This document shows, in pieces, positions 34,667-44,700 of a stretch of 64,000 nucleotides of DNA. Origin of the DNA: Brumimicrobium sp033722555 (GTDB taxonomy: Bacteria > Bacteroidota > Bacteroidia > Flavobacteriales_D > Crocinitomicaceae); contig JAWVYS010000006.1 in the NCBI GenBank assembly GCA_033722555.1, forward strand, positions 1 to 64,000, in the 5' to 3' direction. The position numbers and the translations under genes are program-made. The notes under the pieces are model-generated. The model saw only the letters and a list, made by a program, of their open reading frames with translations, had not been told where the DNA came from and did not search any database. Within the stretch, counting starts at the first letter, position 1. Each line of letters begins with the position of its first letter.

Positions 34667-36040
34667 ATGAATTTAGAAGGACAAACTATGTTTACATCAA
34701 AAGTATCACAAATTCAACCTAAACAAAGGCTAATACCCTTTTGCTTGTTTATTTATATAATTGCGTTTGGTTTCTCCGCATTAGCTCAGCAAGTACCTGA
34801 CACTACGTTCAGGTATGAGATTAAACAAAGTGCATATCCAGCATCAGCAGGTCCTTTAATTCTAATCGATGAGGCACACAACAACCTGCATACAAGAAAT
34901 GGTGGATTTAGCGCTTTTTCAATGTTATTAGAGCAAGATGGATACCGAACGGAAGGTATCAATAAACCAGTACACGATAAATCTGTTCTTGAGGATTGTG
35001 AGGTTTTCGTGATTGCAAATGCCCTTCATAAGTCCAATGTGGGGAACTGGACTTTACCTACACCTTCTGCATTTACAAAAATGGAAATCAAAGAAATTTC
35101 AGCATGGGTCAAACAAGGTGGAAACCTTTTATTGATTGCAGATCATATGCCTTATTCAGGAGCCGCGAATGACTTAGCAAACGAATTTGGTTTTACTTTT
35201 TTAAATGGTTTTGCTATGACTGGAGAAAAGTTTTGGCCTCCTTCTATATTTTCTATTGAAAACGGAGGGTTGATTACTTCCTCTATAACAGAAGGAAATA
35301 AAGAATATGAAGAAATTGAAAGTCTAACTACTTTCACAGGATCTGCTTTTCAGACTCCTGACGATGCCACTCCAATAATTCAGTTTTCTAAAGAACACAT
35401 CTCTCTTCAACCTGATACTGCTTGGTGTTTTCACGAGAATACACCCATCAAAAAATTAGACGGTTATTATCAAGGAGCCGTTTACAATTTCGGAAAAGGA
35501 AGAATTGCGGTATTTGGAGAAGCGGCCATGTTTACAGCTCAAAAAGCAAACGGCACAAAAGCGGGGTTCAATTCACCTTATGCTCCAAATAATGCTCAGT
35601 TTATTCTAAACCTTATTCACTGGTTAGATGAAGTGAAAGAATATTCCGGTCCGCTCAACCAGTCGACTGAAGCAGATACTGACTCAAATGCTATCATTAA
35701 AGAAAATCGAGAAATGGAAAACGCGTTTCACGCCAATGACTTTAAAAAAGTTGCCTCGTTCTATTCCGATGATGCAGTTATGGTAGGAAACAGACATCAA
35801 GTTGAAGGCAGAACTGCTATAGACAATTATTGGCTTGGGTTAAAAGATCGAGGAATCAGTTGGAAATTAGAGAATGTCCATTTGGAAGTCCATGATAATG
35901 TAGCGATTCAAAGAGGTATATCGAGAATGGCATTTATTCATGACGGTTCTGAACACCTCTCAGAAGTACGGTTTACACTTGTCTGGAAGAAAATCGAAGG
36001 AAACTGGAAAATAGTAGTTGACCATTATTCTCTATTGTGA
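34667..36040 (+). CDS. Exported protein with GATase1-like domain plus C-terminal NTF2-like domain
   Basis: 457 residues from ATG 34667; ATG 34688 has an SD-like AGAAGGA 6 nt upstream and is an alternative. Hydrophobic segment FCLFIYIIAFGFSALAQ is a signal peptide. Residues ~45-330 have a GATase1/DUF4350-like arrangement (LILIDEAHNNLHT, GYRTEGINKPV, VFVIANALH, GGNLLLIADHMPYSGAAND, GKGRIAVFGEAAMF). Residues ~345-457 are NTF2/SnoaL-like (NAFHANDFKKVASFYSDDAV ... FTLVWKKIEGNWKIVVDHYS). Third gene of the AraC-linked group. Enzymatic function unknown. Confidence 0.75.
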   Translation: MNLEGQTMFTSKVSQIQPKQRLIPFCLFIYIIAFGFSALAQQVPDTTFRYEIKQSAYPASAGPLILIDEAHNNLHTRNGGFSAFSMLLEQDGYRTEGINKPVHDKSVLEDCEVFVIANALHKSNVGNWTLPTPSAFTKMEIKEISAWVKQGGNLLLIADHMPYSGAANDLANEFGFTFLNGFAMTGEKFWPPSIFSIENGGLITSSITEGNKEYEEIESLTTFTGSAFQTPDDATPIIQFSKEHISLQPDTAWCFHENTPIKKLDGYYQGAVYNFGKGRIAVFGEAAMFTAQKANGTKAGFNSPYAPNNAQFILNLIHWLDEVKEYSGPLNQSTEADTDSNAIIKENREMENAFHANDFKKVASFYSDDAVMVGNRHQVEGRTAIDNYWLGLKDRGISWKLENVHLEVHDNVAIQRGISRMAFIHDGSEHLSEVRFTLVWKKIEGNWKIVVDHYSLL

Positions 36041-36065
36041 ATGGATATTTACTGATTCTATTTCA

Positions 36066-36884
36066 TCAATCATCAATATCTTTTCGTTCAAAAAGAAGAC
36101 GTGCCGCAAAAACCAATATGGCGGAAAGCACCAAAAATACTATCGTGGCACTTATATGGACCGAATAATCATCACCGGACACATTGAAATCAAGATAATT
36201 AAACGGACTTATATAGGCTAACCATTCGATCGATTCGCTTGCTTTGGAAATTGCATTTAAAAAATATAAACCGAAAATTATTCCAAAAACTAGTCCCATG
36301 TAATTTGTGGAAGGCTTTAGAAGCATGGAAATCAGTACCCCCAATGCCGTAAAAAAGAAAATAAGGACTCCCCCGTGGATGTGCATGGTAATAAATTTGC
36401 TCCAATCTACCGCGTCACCCGAGGCCATTTGCATCCCTATAACCGCCACAATTGTTTGAAGTGCGAAAATCCCCACAGCTAAAAAATACAACGCTGCTAT
36501 TTTCGTATTAAAAATAGAATTCCGGCTGATGGGTCTTGTCATAAGAAATTCCGCTGTCTTATCTTTTTCTTCGGTAGAGATGATCCTCGTACCTGTCGAC
36601 ATGGTATAAATCCCGGTCAGTAAAACAATATAAATACCAAAATAAGTACTATAAAAACCCAATATGCTCATCCACGTTTGTTCATCGACACCCATCGCTC
36701 TTTTAAGTCCTTCGGGTATATTTTTCATCATATCGGTTAAATCATCTCCAATTCCTTCCATCGAAGGATAGATCCCAAGAACCATTATTGTGAAGGCAAT
36801 AACAATTCCGCTCCAGATAAAAAACAATTTCCTGTTTCTTTTCAGTTCTTTCAAAAACAAACTACTCTTCATTGTCCCGTTCAT
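36066..36884 (-). CDS. ABC-2 type transporter permease
   Basis: 272 residues with about six hydrophobic helices (~15-37, ~75-95, ~125-150, ~160-183, ~190-208, ~243-263). The RTISTEEKDKTAEFLMTRPISR loop is typical of ABC-2 permeases that work with a separate ATPase. Its start overlaps the ATPase gene by 23 nt. Substrate (drug, lipid or polypeptide) cannot be inferred. Confidence 0.85.
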   Translation of the reverse strand: MNGTMKSSLFLKELKRNRKLFFIWSGIVIAFTIMVLGIYPSMEGIGDDLTDMMKNIPEGLKRAMGVDEQTWMSILGFYSTYFGIYIVLLTGIYTMSTGTRIISTEEKDKTAEFLMTRPISRNSIFNTKIAALYFLAVGIFALQTIVAVIGMQMASGDAVDWSKFITMHIHGGVLIFFFTALGVLISMLLKPSTNYMGLVFGIIFGLYFLNAISKASESIEWLAYISPFNYLDFNVSGDDYSVHISATIVFLVLSAILVFAARLLFERKDIDD

Positions 36885-37755
36885 AATAGTTCATAAAAAT
36901 ATTTTCAAGTGTTGGTTCCTCGATAGCAACATCTAAAATTTCCTGATCCGCTATCCACTTCACTAAATCTTTTACAGGTCCGAGATATTCAAACATTAAT
37001 TTATCTCCATTGAATTCTTCGTTTTGTGCATTTTCAGGCAACTGAACTTCATCCGGTTTATTTTCAAAAATAATCCTGCAATTTTTCATCTGTTTCTTGA
37101 GTAATTCACGAATATCCTCTGTCTTTATTATCTCACCGTTTTTTATGATCGCTGCACGGTGACAAATCCGCTGAACCTCAGAAAGTATATGAGAGCTGTA
37201 AAGAATGGTCATACCTTCTTTGTTCCTTTCCTCAAGCAATTTGAAAAAGCGATTTTGCATCAAGGGATCAAGACCACCCGTAGCTTCATCAAGAATAAGA
37301 AGCTCAGGCTCATGGAGAACGCTTTGAATTATAGATACTTTACGTTTGTTACCGAAGGAGAGATCCTCGATATCCTTTTTCAGGTCGAGTTCAAACCTGT
37401 CAGCCAGGGAATCTATCTTTTTCAAATCGGTGTTTTTGTAAAAAGAAGCCGAATATTTAAGTAGTTCTCCGGCTGTCATACCTGAATAATAATTTATCTC
37501 CGAAGGCACATAACCAATTTTCTGCCTTATCTCGGCACCTTTTTTTAAAATGTCTTTTCCAAAAATCTGAGCATTTCCGGAGGTGGGATGAATCAACCCG
37601 AGTACTGTTCGAATAAACGTTGATTTACCTGCCCCGTTTGGCCCTATAAATCCGAATATCTCTCCTTGTCCAAGACTTATACTAACATCCTTTATACCCC
37701 TGGTACTTCCGTAAAATTTTGTGAGATCCTCGGTATTCAAAACATCTTTGCTCAT
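36862..37755 (-). CDS. ABC transporter ATP-binding protein
   Basis: 297 residues. Walker A GPNGAGKSTF, Q-loop IGYVPSEINYY, signature LSFGNKRKV, Walker B ELLILDEATGGLDP and H-loop YSSHILSE. Followed by a ~75-residue C-terminal extension usual for ABC-2 exporters (YERDNEE end). First gene of a two-gene operon with the permease. Drives substrate export from the cytoplasmic face. Confidence 0.95.
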   Translation of the reverse strand: MSKDVLNTEDLTKFYGSTRGIKDVSISLGQGEIFGFIGPNGAGKSTFIRTVLGLIHPTSGNAQIFGKDILKKGAEIRQKIGYVPSEINYYSGMTAGELLKYSASFYKNTDLKKIDSLADRFELDLKKDIEDLSFGNKRKVSIIQSVLHEPELLILDEATGGLDPLMQNRFFKLLEERNKEGMTILYSSHILSEVQRICHRAAIIKNGEIIKTEDIRELLKKQMKNCRIIFENKPDEVQLPENAQNEEFNGDKLMFEYLGPVKDLVKWIADQEILDVAIEEPTLENIFMNYYERDNEE

Positions 37756-37906
37756 AACGCACCCCGGTTTTTGTTCTAAGCCAAAAGTTATAAAAAAATT
37801 ATGACTTTCTGAATGCGTTTTTCAATCAAGGTAAAATGGTTCTTAATCGGATTTTTTTTAACAGGACAATAATCGTATCTTATAAAAAAATTAAATCCTG
37901 TTTCAC

Positions 37907-38275
37907 ATGGAATCAGAACGACTAATAAAGAGAAGCGCTCGTGAAGTTTTTGAAGACCACCTCAAGTTGGCAAAAAACGGAGAATTAGAGAAGGATCTGA
38001 TTCGTAACTGTGCTGAGGACATCGTCCTTTTAACCAATTACGGTACTTTTTACGGATTTGAAGGTGTACGCGAAGCAACCGAATTACTGAACAATCAGTT
38101 GCCCGATGGTATCTACGAATACAAACTAAAAATGAATCATGGTGAAATGTGTTTTTTACACTGGAAAGGCGATTCACATCAATCGCGCATTGAGGATGGT
38201 GCTGATTCTTTTTTGATCAGGGAAGGAAAGATCCAGGTTCAAACCATATACTACACGGTAAATACTAAAAACTGA
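37907..38275 (+). CDS. NTF2-like/SnoaL-type small protein
   Basis: 122 residues. The opening (SAREVFEDHLKLAKNGELEK) and DLIRNCAEDIVLLTNYGTFY, GFEGVREATELLN match the SnoaL/NTF2-like fold: helix, then curved sheet. No signal peptide, so cytosolic. No catalytic residues recognised. Single gene, divergent from the ABC operon and convergent with phzF-like. Confidence 0.75.
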   Translation: MESERLIKRSAREVFEDHLKLAKNGELEKDLIRNCAEDIVLLTNYGTFYGFEGVREATELLNNQLPDGIYEYKLKMNHGEMCFLHWKGDSHQSRIEDGADSFLIREGKIQVQTIYYTVNTKN

Positions 38276-38282
38276 AATCCGC

Positions 38283-39068
38283 TCAATAATTTTTCAGGAT
38301 ACCATTCCCTAACACCCGGTAATGGCCACCGAGTAATACATGATCACCTTCAAGCCTGCATTCGAATACTCCTCCCCTCCTACTGAGCTGTTTGGAAGAG
38401 AGCTGTTTTTTACTCAACCGATCACTCCAGAAAGGAACAAGTACAGTATGAGAAGAACCGGTAGCGTGATCCTCCAGTTGTTGAACCTTCGGAACCAATG
38501 TCCGGCTCACAAAATCAGTATCCTCACCTGCCGCTGTAACCGCATAACCGAATGGTTTTAATTTTTTTAATGCATCAAAATCCGGATCCATATTTTTAAG
38601 CATTTTTGAAGATGCGATCAGTACCAAATCCTTATCATTCGTGGTAAAATAGTCCTTTATTTCTACACCTAAAGCTCTTGCCAGTCCTTCCGGAGCAACC
38701 GAAGGAGTGTAAATGCCCTTTTTCAGTCGGGAAAATATTTTTCCGTTTTCCACAAAACCACTAACCACTCCTTTGGAATATCGAAAAGTCGGAATATCCT
38801 TATTCCCGTAATGAAACAAAGCCAGTGCAGCCATCGTACCGTGGCCACACAACTGTATTTCGGCATCCGGAGCGAACCAGCGCATACACCACTCTCCATC
38901 TTGTCGATAAATAAAAGTGGTGGCGGGCTGATTAAGATCATTCGCAATGAGTTGCATCGTTTCCCGACTCACTTCTTTTTCAGTGTAAACGACGGCCGAG
39001 ACATTTCCGAGTGCCGTATGCTTCGGTTCGGAAAATACACTTATCAGGGAAAATTCCAGATGTTCCAT
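38283..39068 (-). CDS. PhzF-family isomerase/epimerase-like protein
   Basis: 261 residues. N-terminal half has GNVSAVVYTEKE and NQPATTFIYRQDGEWCMRWF (equivalents of PhzF active-site segments), ELQLCGHGTMAALAL-type motif (IQLCGHGTMAAL) and, in the C-terminal half, FVSRTLVPKVQQLEDHATGSSHTVLVPFW. The conserved H-A-T-G-S motif is intact. PhzF relatives isomerise phenazine or other diols, but the substrate here is not predictable. Confidence 0.88.
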   Translation of the reverse strand: MEHLEFSLISVFSEPKHTALGNVSAVVYTEKEVSRETMQLIANDLNQPATTFIYRQDGEWCMRWFAPDAEIQLCGHGTMAALALFHYGNKDIPTFRYSKGVVSGFVENGKIFSRLKKGIYTPSVAPEGLARALGVEIKDYFTTNDKDLVLIASSKMLKNMDPDFDALKKLKPFGYAVTAAGEDTDFVSRTLVPKVQQLEDHATGSSHTVLVPFWSDRLSKKQLSSKQLSRRGGVFECRLEGDHVLLGGHYRVLGNGILKNY

Positions 39069-39183
39069 TCCTTAAATAAAATCAATTTTCATGGAATTAA
39101 CAATCTTCAACCGGATTTTAGGATCAAACGTGAGTCATGAAGCACATTTTAAATCTTTTTATGCTTATATCTGTTGATTTTTC

Positions 39184-39191
39184 TACTTTTG
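39184..39191 (+). promoter_or_regulatory. -7 box of yicC-gmk-nadD operon
   Basis: TACTTTTG, exact TAnnTTTG match, 15 nt before the yicC ATG. It lies after the in-frame ATG at 39174, which is therefore not the start. Confidence 0.6.
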
Positions 39192-39206
39192 CCAAAAGAA
39201 CGAAGT

Positions 39207-40073
39207 ATGTTGCAATCAATGACCGGGTTTGGTAAAGCGACCCTTTCTCTGAATGACAAAAAAATCACTGTGGAGATTAGGTCCCTGAACAGTAAAGGTC
39301 TGGATGTCTATCTTAAAATCCCGAATGCTTATAAAGAGTATGAACCATCCATTCGAAAACTCATTGGCGATAAACTGATTCGCGGTAAAATAGAATGCAC
39401 CATCACGGAAGAAAATGGTTCTCAGAAATCACCTGTAACCCTAAATACTACCCTCATTAAAAAATACCATGAGGAATTAAAGAACCTTAGCGCTAAACTC
39501 GGTGAGCATAATAATGATCTGATGTCAATAATCATGCGTTTTCCCGAGGTTCTGCAAAGTCAGGAAAATACTGTTTCAGAGGATGACTGGCTTAAACTGG
39601 AGAAAACTGTTTTACATGCAATTGTTGAAATGACTGAGTTCAGAAAGCAGGAAGGACATTCCCTTACGCTGGACCTTCAAAACAGTCTGGATCAGATTAA
39701 CAACTTACTCCAGGAAGTCCCAAAATATGAGGAATTACGCATTGATACCATCCGTGAAAGAATGCGAAAAGGACTTGAGAAACTTGATGAATCCGTGGAT
39801 GAAAACAGGTTTGAACAGGAGCTCATCTATTACATTGAAAAACTGGATATATCTGAGGAAAAAGTACGGCTTCAACACCACCTTGACTATTTCCGTGAAA
39901 ACCTCATAAGCACTGATGCCATCGGAAAAAAACTTGGGTTTATCACTCAGGAAATAGGACGAGAAATAAATACCCTGGGTAGTAAATCCTATCATGCCGA
40001 CCTACAAAAAATAGTGGTTGAAATGAAAGACTACCTTGAAAAGATCAAAGAACAGGTATTAAACGCCTTATAA
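39207..40073 (+). CDS. yicC: YicC-family endoribonuclease
   Basis: 288 residues beginning MLQSMTGFGKATL, the family's invariant N-terminus. The C-terminal part has the DUF1732 signature (IEKLDISEEKVRLQHHLDYF, GKKLGFITQEIGREINTLGS). YicC proteins cleave RNA endonucleolytically. The upstream in-frame ATG (39174) is rejected, since the -7 box TACTTTTG falls between. Next gene gmk starts 10 nt on; yicC-gmk order is common in bacteria. Confidence 0.92.
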   Translation: MLQSMTGFGKATLSLNDKKITVEIRSLNSKGLDVYLKIPNAYKEYEPSIRKLIGDKLIRGKIECTITEENGSQKSPVTLNTTLIKKYHEELKNLSAKLGEHNNDLMSIIMRFPEVLQSQENTVSEDDWLKLEKTVLHAIVEMTEFRKQEGHSLTLDLQNSLDQINNLLQEVPKYEELRIDTIRERMRKGLEKLDESVDENRFEQELIYYIEKLDISEEKVRLQHHLDYFRENLISTDAIGKKLGFITQEIGREINTLGSKSYHADLQKIVVEMKDYLEKIKEQVLNAL

Positions 40074-40083
40074 GAGTAAGAGG

Positions 40084-40659
40084 ATGGGAAATACAAACGG
40101 TAGATGCATTATTTTTTCGGCTCCATCAGGGGCAGGGAAAACGACTATTGTGCATCGATTACTGGAGCGAGTGGATCATCTTGCATTTTCGGTATCCGCA
40201 TGTTCCAGACCTCCCCGTCCAAATGAAAAGGACGGAAAAGATTATTATTTTCTTTCTGTTCAGGAATTTAAAGACCGTATCCAACAAGGAGATTTTATAG
40301 AATGGGAGGAGGTTTATAAGGATCATTTCTATGGTACTTTAAAATCAGAAGTACAGCGTTTGTGGGATGATAATAAAATCGTTGTTTTTGATGTAGACGT
40401 TTATGGCGGAATCAACCTGAAGAAATATTTCGGAGAAAAAGCACTTAGTTTTTTCATTCAGCCCCCTTCGATAGAGGAATTGGAAATTCGCTTGAGAAAC
40501 CGGAAAACCGAATCTGAAGAGAAAATTCAAACCAGGTTAAAAAAAGCCAGAGAGGAACTTCAACAGCGTGAACATTTCGACATTACCGTGGTTAATGATA
40601 ACCTGGAGTTGACCGTTGACGAGGTAGAAAACCACGTTAAAGAATATTTGAATCAATGA
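40084..40659 (+). CDS. gmk: Guanylate kinase
   Basis: 191 residues. Phosphorylates GMP to GDP. P-loop PSGAGKT (14-20), GMP-binding segment SRPPRPNEKDGKDYYFLS, FIEWEEVYKDHFYGT and the lid region RLRNRKTESEEKIQTRL. Normal size. Its stop overlaps the nadD ATG by 4 nt (ATGA). Confidence 0.96.
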   Translation: MGNTNGRCIIFSAPSGAGKTTIVHRLLERVDHLAFSVSACSRPPRPNEKDGKDYYFLSVQEFKDRIQQGDFIEWEEVYKDHFYGTLKSEVQRLWDDNKIVVFDVDVYGGINLKKYFGEKALSFFIQPPSIEELEIRLRNRKTESEEKIQTRLKKAREELQQREHFDITVVNDNLELTVDEVENHVKEYLNQ

Positions 40660-41270
40660 AAGTAGGACTGTTTTTCGGAACCTTTAATCCAATCCATACA
40701 GGACATTTGATTATTTCCAACTATATGGCGGATTATACAGACCTTGATCAGGTTTGGTTAATTGTCAGTCCGCAAAATCCTCTAAAGAAAAAAAGTTCGC
40801 TGCTTGAGGATTACCATCGACTAGCGATCGTACGAGTGGCTATTGAAGACAACCAAAAACTTAGGGCGAGCGCCATTGAGTTTGATCTTCCGAGACCATC
40901 ATACACGGCTACTACCTTGGCGTATATCAAAGAGAAATACCCCGATTACAATTTCCATCTGATCATGGGTGAAGACAATTTACGCACTTTTCATAAATGG
41001 AAAAATTACGAATACATTCTTGAAAACCATAAATTGTATGTTTATCCTCGTGTGTTAACGATACAGGAAGAAGAAGAAGTTCGTCAGATTGGTTACTTAC
41101 CGGAAAACAACCTCGGCAAGCATGAAAACATCATTCTCTGTGAGGATGCCCCCATCATGAAAGTAAGTTCAAGCTTCATACGCCAGGCAATTAAGGACGG
41201 AAAAGATGTTCGTTATCTCCTCACAGATCCCGTATACAAATACGTTGACGATATGAATTTTTATCGTTGA
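40656..41270 (+). CDS. nadD: Nicotinate-nucleotide adenylyltransferase
   Basis: 204 residues. Adenylates nicotinate mononucleotide in NAD synthesis. FFGTFNPIHTGHL with the HxGH motif (14-17), SPQNPLKKKSSLLEDYHR, and the C-terminal VSSSFIRQAIKDGKDVRYLL matching the ISST-type nucleotide-binding motif. Overlaps gmk by 4 nt; translationally coupled. Confidence 0.96.
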   Translation: MKVGLFFGTFNPIHTGHLIISNYMADYTDLDQVWLIVSPQNPLKKKSSLLEDYHRLAIVRVAIEDNQKLRASAIEFDLPRPSYTATTLAYIKEKYPDYNFHLIMGEDNLRTFHKWKNYEYILENHKLYVYPRVLTIQEEEEVRQIGYLPENNLGKHENIILCEDAPIMKVSSSFIRQAIKDGKDVRYLLTDPVYKYVDDMNFYR

Positions 41271-41310
41271 TAACGCCGAAACAATCTTATGTCTCAACTG
41301 TTAATCAGGT

Positions 41311-41730
41311 ATGAGAACATTAATATTTTTAAGCGTCATTTTCATTCTTGGATCCTTTAAGGAAGAAACTAACACAATCACGATTAAGGTGAAGGGAATT
41401 TCTGAAGTGAAAGGAACCATAATGCTTGCTTTTTACGAGAACAGTAAAGATTTCATGAATACCGAAAAAGCAGACCTGGCTAAAGAAATAGCTGTTAAAT
41501 CGAGCGAAATGACTATCACCTTTTCCGGACTAAAAAACGGAAAAACGTATGCCTTCGGCATCTATCACGATAAAAACAATAACAGAAAGTTGGACACGAA
41601 TTTTCTGGGTATACCACAGGAAAAATATGCGTTTTCAAAAAATGCCATGGGAACATTCGGCCCCCCGGATTTCGATGAAGCCAGCTTCGTTTCAAAACCC
41701 AATCAGCAGATGGAAGTTTCCTTACATTAG
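41311..41730 (+). CDS. Exported DUF2141-like protein
   Basis: 139 residues with a short N-terminal hydrophobic segment (LIFLSVIFILGSF). The body shows the DUF2141 pattern: KVKGISEVKGTIMLAFYENS, GLKNGKTYAFGIYHDKNNNR, KLDTNFLGIPQEKYAFSKNA. Likely a small periplasmic beta-sandwich. Stop codon overlaps that of the convergent TraB-like gene. Function unknown. Confidence 0.78.
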   Translation: MRTLIFLSVIFILGSFKEETNTITIKVKGISEVKGTIMLAFYENSKDFMNTEKADLAKEIAVKSSEMTITFSGLKNGKTYAFGIYHDKNNNRKLDTNFLGIPQEKYAFSKNAMGTFGPPDFDEASFVSKPNQQMEVSLH

Positions 41731-44700
41731 TCTATCTCATTGAGATAATCGAGCCGCTGTTTGATCAAAGGAATAATTTCTTCTGTTTTGTTCAGTTTAG
41801 CGGGAAGGAAGAAAAAATATGTATCAGACCCAAAGTCCTTGTAGGAGGGAAAAACCCTGTCTTCCGATAATTCTCTCACCATGTAGTAAATTTTCTTATT
41901 CTCTTCACATAAGTAAACAGAAAAGGTCATTTCCCCTTCGGAGTTTGAAAAGCTTTCATTTCCAATGAATGCGATTTTTTTCTGAGGGTCGTAATATTCA
42001 TCTTCATAATTGTCAAAAGCAAGAATACCGGTGATTTCCTCAAAACTGTATATTCTGGATTTCTGGTACTGAGCTACGGCCATTACCCGTGAATAAGCGG
42101 CTGAAGTTGTGTGGTTTTCCTTAATTCTGTTTCTTGTATTGCGATCCGGTTTGTTTCCAAGCACTTCCATCCAGCCGATTTTTATACCTTTTTCAAAATC
42201 CTTATTCTTAAAACTCCATTGCTTCAGGATCTCTTTCATTTCATTTTTCTCTCCACCTGATTCGTAGAAAAGCTCAAAATATCTGAACGCAGCCCATTCC
42301 GAAGAATTTTTTACCAGGCATGTATTTCTAAAACTCTCTGACAAGAGATATTGACGGAAGACCTCCTTATCGGTTAACTCCTCCAAAACGAAGGTCATCC
42401 TCCAGCTAAGACTGTCGTTCCATTTCTTTACGAAATACCGCTTGACTCTTTCGAAATTTTCCGGATTTTCTCCTATGATTTCCAACAATTCTTCAGGATT
42501 TTCCCATTTTAATTCATTTTCCTCGACATGGTTCAGCACAGTAAGGAAATAATCAAGATCGTCGCGAGAAGCACTAAGTTCTAACAACCGGTCGGTAAAT
42601 CGTGAGTCTGAATTAATAAAACGTCTTTTCCACAAATCTATCAGTGAATCCGAAACCGAAGCCGGAGAAATTTTTTGTATCAGCATTTGTTGCAATTTCC
42701 CTTGTGGATCATAGTTCGCGTAAAGGGAATCGGGTAGAAAAAGAATTTCCAAAGCCGTAGATTCATTGACATGATCATTTTCTACGAGCTGGGACAAATC
42801 ATTGACCCCGTTGTTCTTGATCTCATGGATCAAAGCCTGAAGATCAACCTTAGAAATGGCTTCATCCGTGGTTTTAAAAAAACGGGTATTTTGAAGAAAA
42901 ACTGGTTCCTTGTATAAATGCTTGGCCGCCACAGGATAAACTACTGAATAGGTGATGATCTCCTTACCTTTAACAAAAGTTTTTCCCTTCCAGATATTTT
43001 TAGAACTCAAATACTCGATCTCAAACTCCATGTTGGATCCCTCGTCTGAAAGGTCAAAAAGTGTATCAATTTTTACCGAAAGTGTACTGTCAGGCCAGTA
43101 AATCTGATCCATCAAAAGGGTTTTTTTCGCCTTTTGAGAAAAAGCCCAGTCATCAAACGTTTTGATATAAACCTCATAAGTAATCACTTTCTCCGGATCG
43201 TTGAGAACATAATGCTTGGTGGTTCTGTATCCGTATCGCTCTTCGGTTTTCAAAGGAACAAATCCTGACTTAGAAACTGTTGTTTCAAAACGTGCATTTT
43301 TAATATTAACCGTGTCATTTAAAGGCTGGAACCCTTCGAAATTCATTGATGAGAGAAACTGCTTACCTATCAAACTATCGGAACCATTATACTGTGCGAA
43401 GTGAATGATGTTTCCGATTAACCTGATCTTGCCCCACGCATTCACGCCTCCTTTTTTAGCACGAAAAGATTTTTCAGTATAATCATCCGTCTGACGGTAG
43501 TTATAGAAAGAGAGACTGTCCGTGTCAAATTCGCCGACCAGAAATTCACCGAATGCCTCATCCGAAAAGTACATACTGTTATCCGTCAGCACATTTTCGT
43601 AAACATAAAAATTATCTCCATTATCCGGATTAAACCACTTCAGTCGCCAGTATTTATCTTCCTCGTTAAACTCCTCAACCTCGTGATAATCCTTTGGGAA
43701 AAGGACGGAAAGGACTCCGGTGGGAGACTTTACTTTCTCTGTAAGTGTAGAATTACCCTTTTCGGACTGAAGGAAACTGAAACTGTCGAAAAACTTAGTC
43801 GGTCTGCCCGAATTGATAAACCGATGTCCACCGGTGCTGTATAGCAAGTAAAGAATTTGGTTGCGATGAAAAGCCCTCATCCAGTATGTCCTACCACCAT
43901 CTTTGATTTTACCTTCATGAATCAGTGTTCCATCCGGTAATTTCTTTTTGGTATACTGAACCACTTTCAGCTCATCATTTTTAAAAAAATCTGCCGCAAT
44001 TTCATCAAGATCATCAAGGGTTTCATAATGACTAACCCTGACAGAATATGTATTTCCCTGACCAAGTTCCTGATACTGTATGAGCCGTTCTCCAAGATTT
44101 TCATCCTTGATCAAGGGTTTTCCGCTAAAATCTATAGAAAAGCCAAAGCGATCATCGTCGTATGCGTAGGTACTGCATTTATTGATTTCTTTTTCATCTG
44201 CGATTGTTTCCTCACTGAAATTTGCCGTTACCTTTCTCATGTGATATCCCTTTTTACGCAACAGACTTATAATACCCTCCTCTCCCGCCAGGTGAGCCGA
44301 TCCTACCGCACAAAAAATCTGATAATCATGAACCAATGTATCGATGCCATCCGCCATGACTTTATTCCTCTTCACGATGAGATCCTCGTAAAGATCTTCG
44401 TAGGCCATAACGGACATCTTAGTCAGATCGTGTAAGGCCGTAATATTTCCTTCCAAATAATATTTTTGAATCTCTTTTTCGGAAACAGGCCTTCGATAAC
44501 CCGGTTTTACGGGTTTATATTCATTGTTCAACCCAACCTTCAGTTGGTCCTCAATTTTTTCCAGGGCAAAGACGGATTTCCCGCAATTATCGGCAATCTG
44601 CTTAAAATACATGTCAATAAATTGTGGGCGGCCTTCATCAGAACCATAGGTCGTATATGTGATGTTATCCGATCCTTTTTCGGGAATAAAAAGTCCAAGT

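Noticed and set aside
44028..44435. Plus-strand ORF of 135 codons
   Set aside because: Antisense to the conserved TraB/GumN domain and without recognised motifs.
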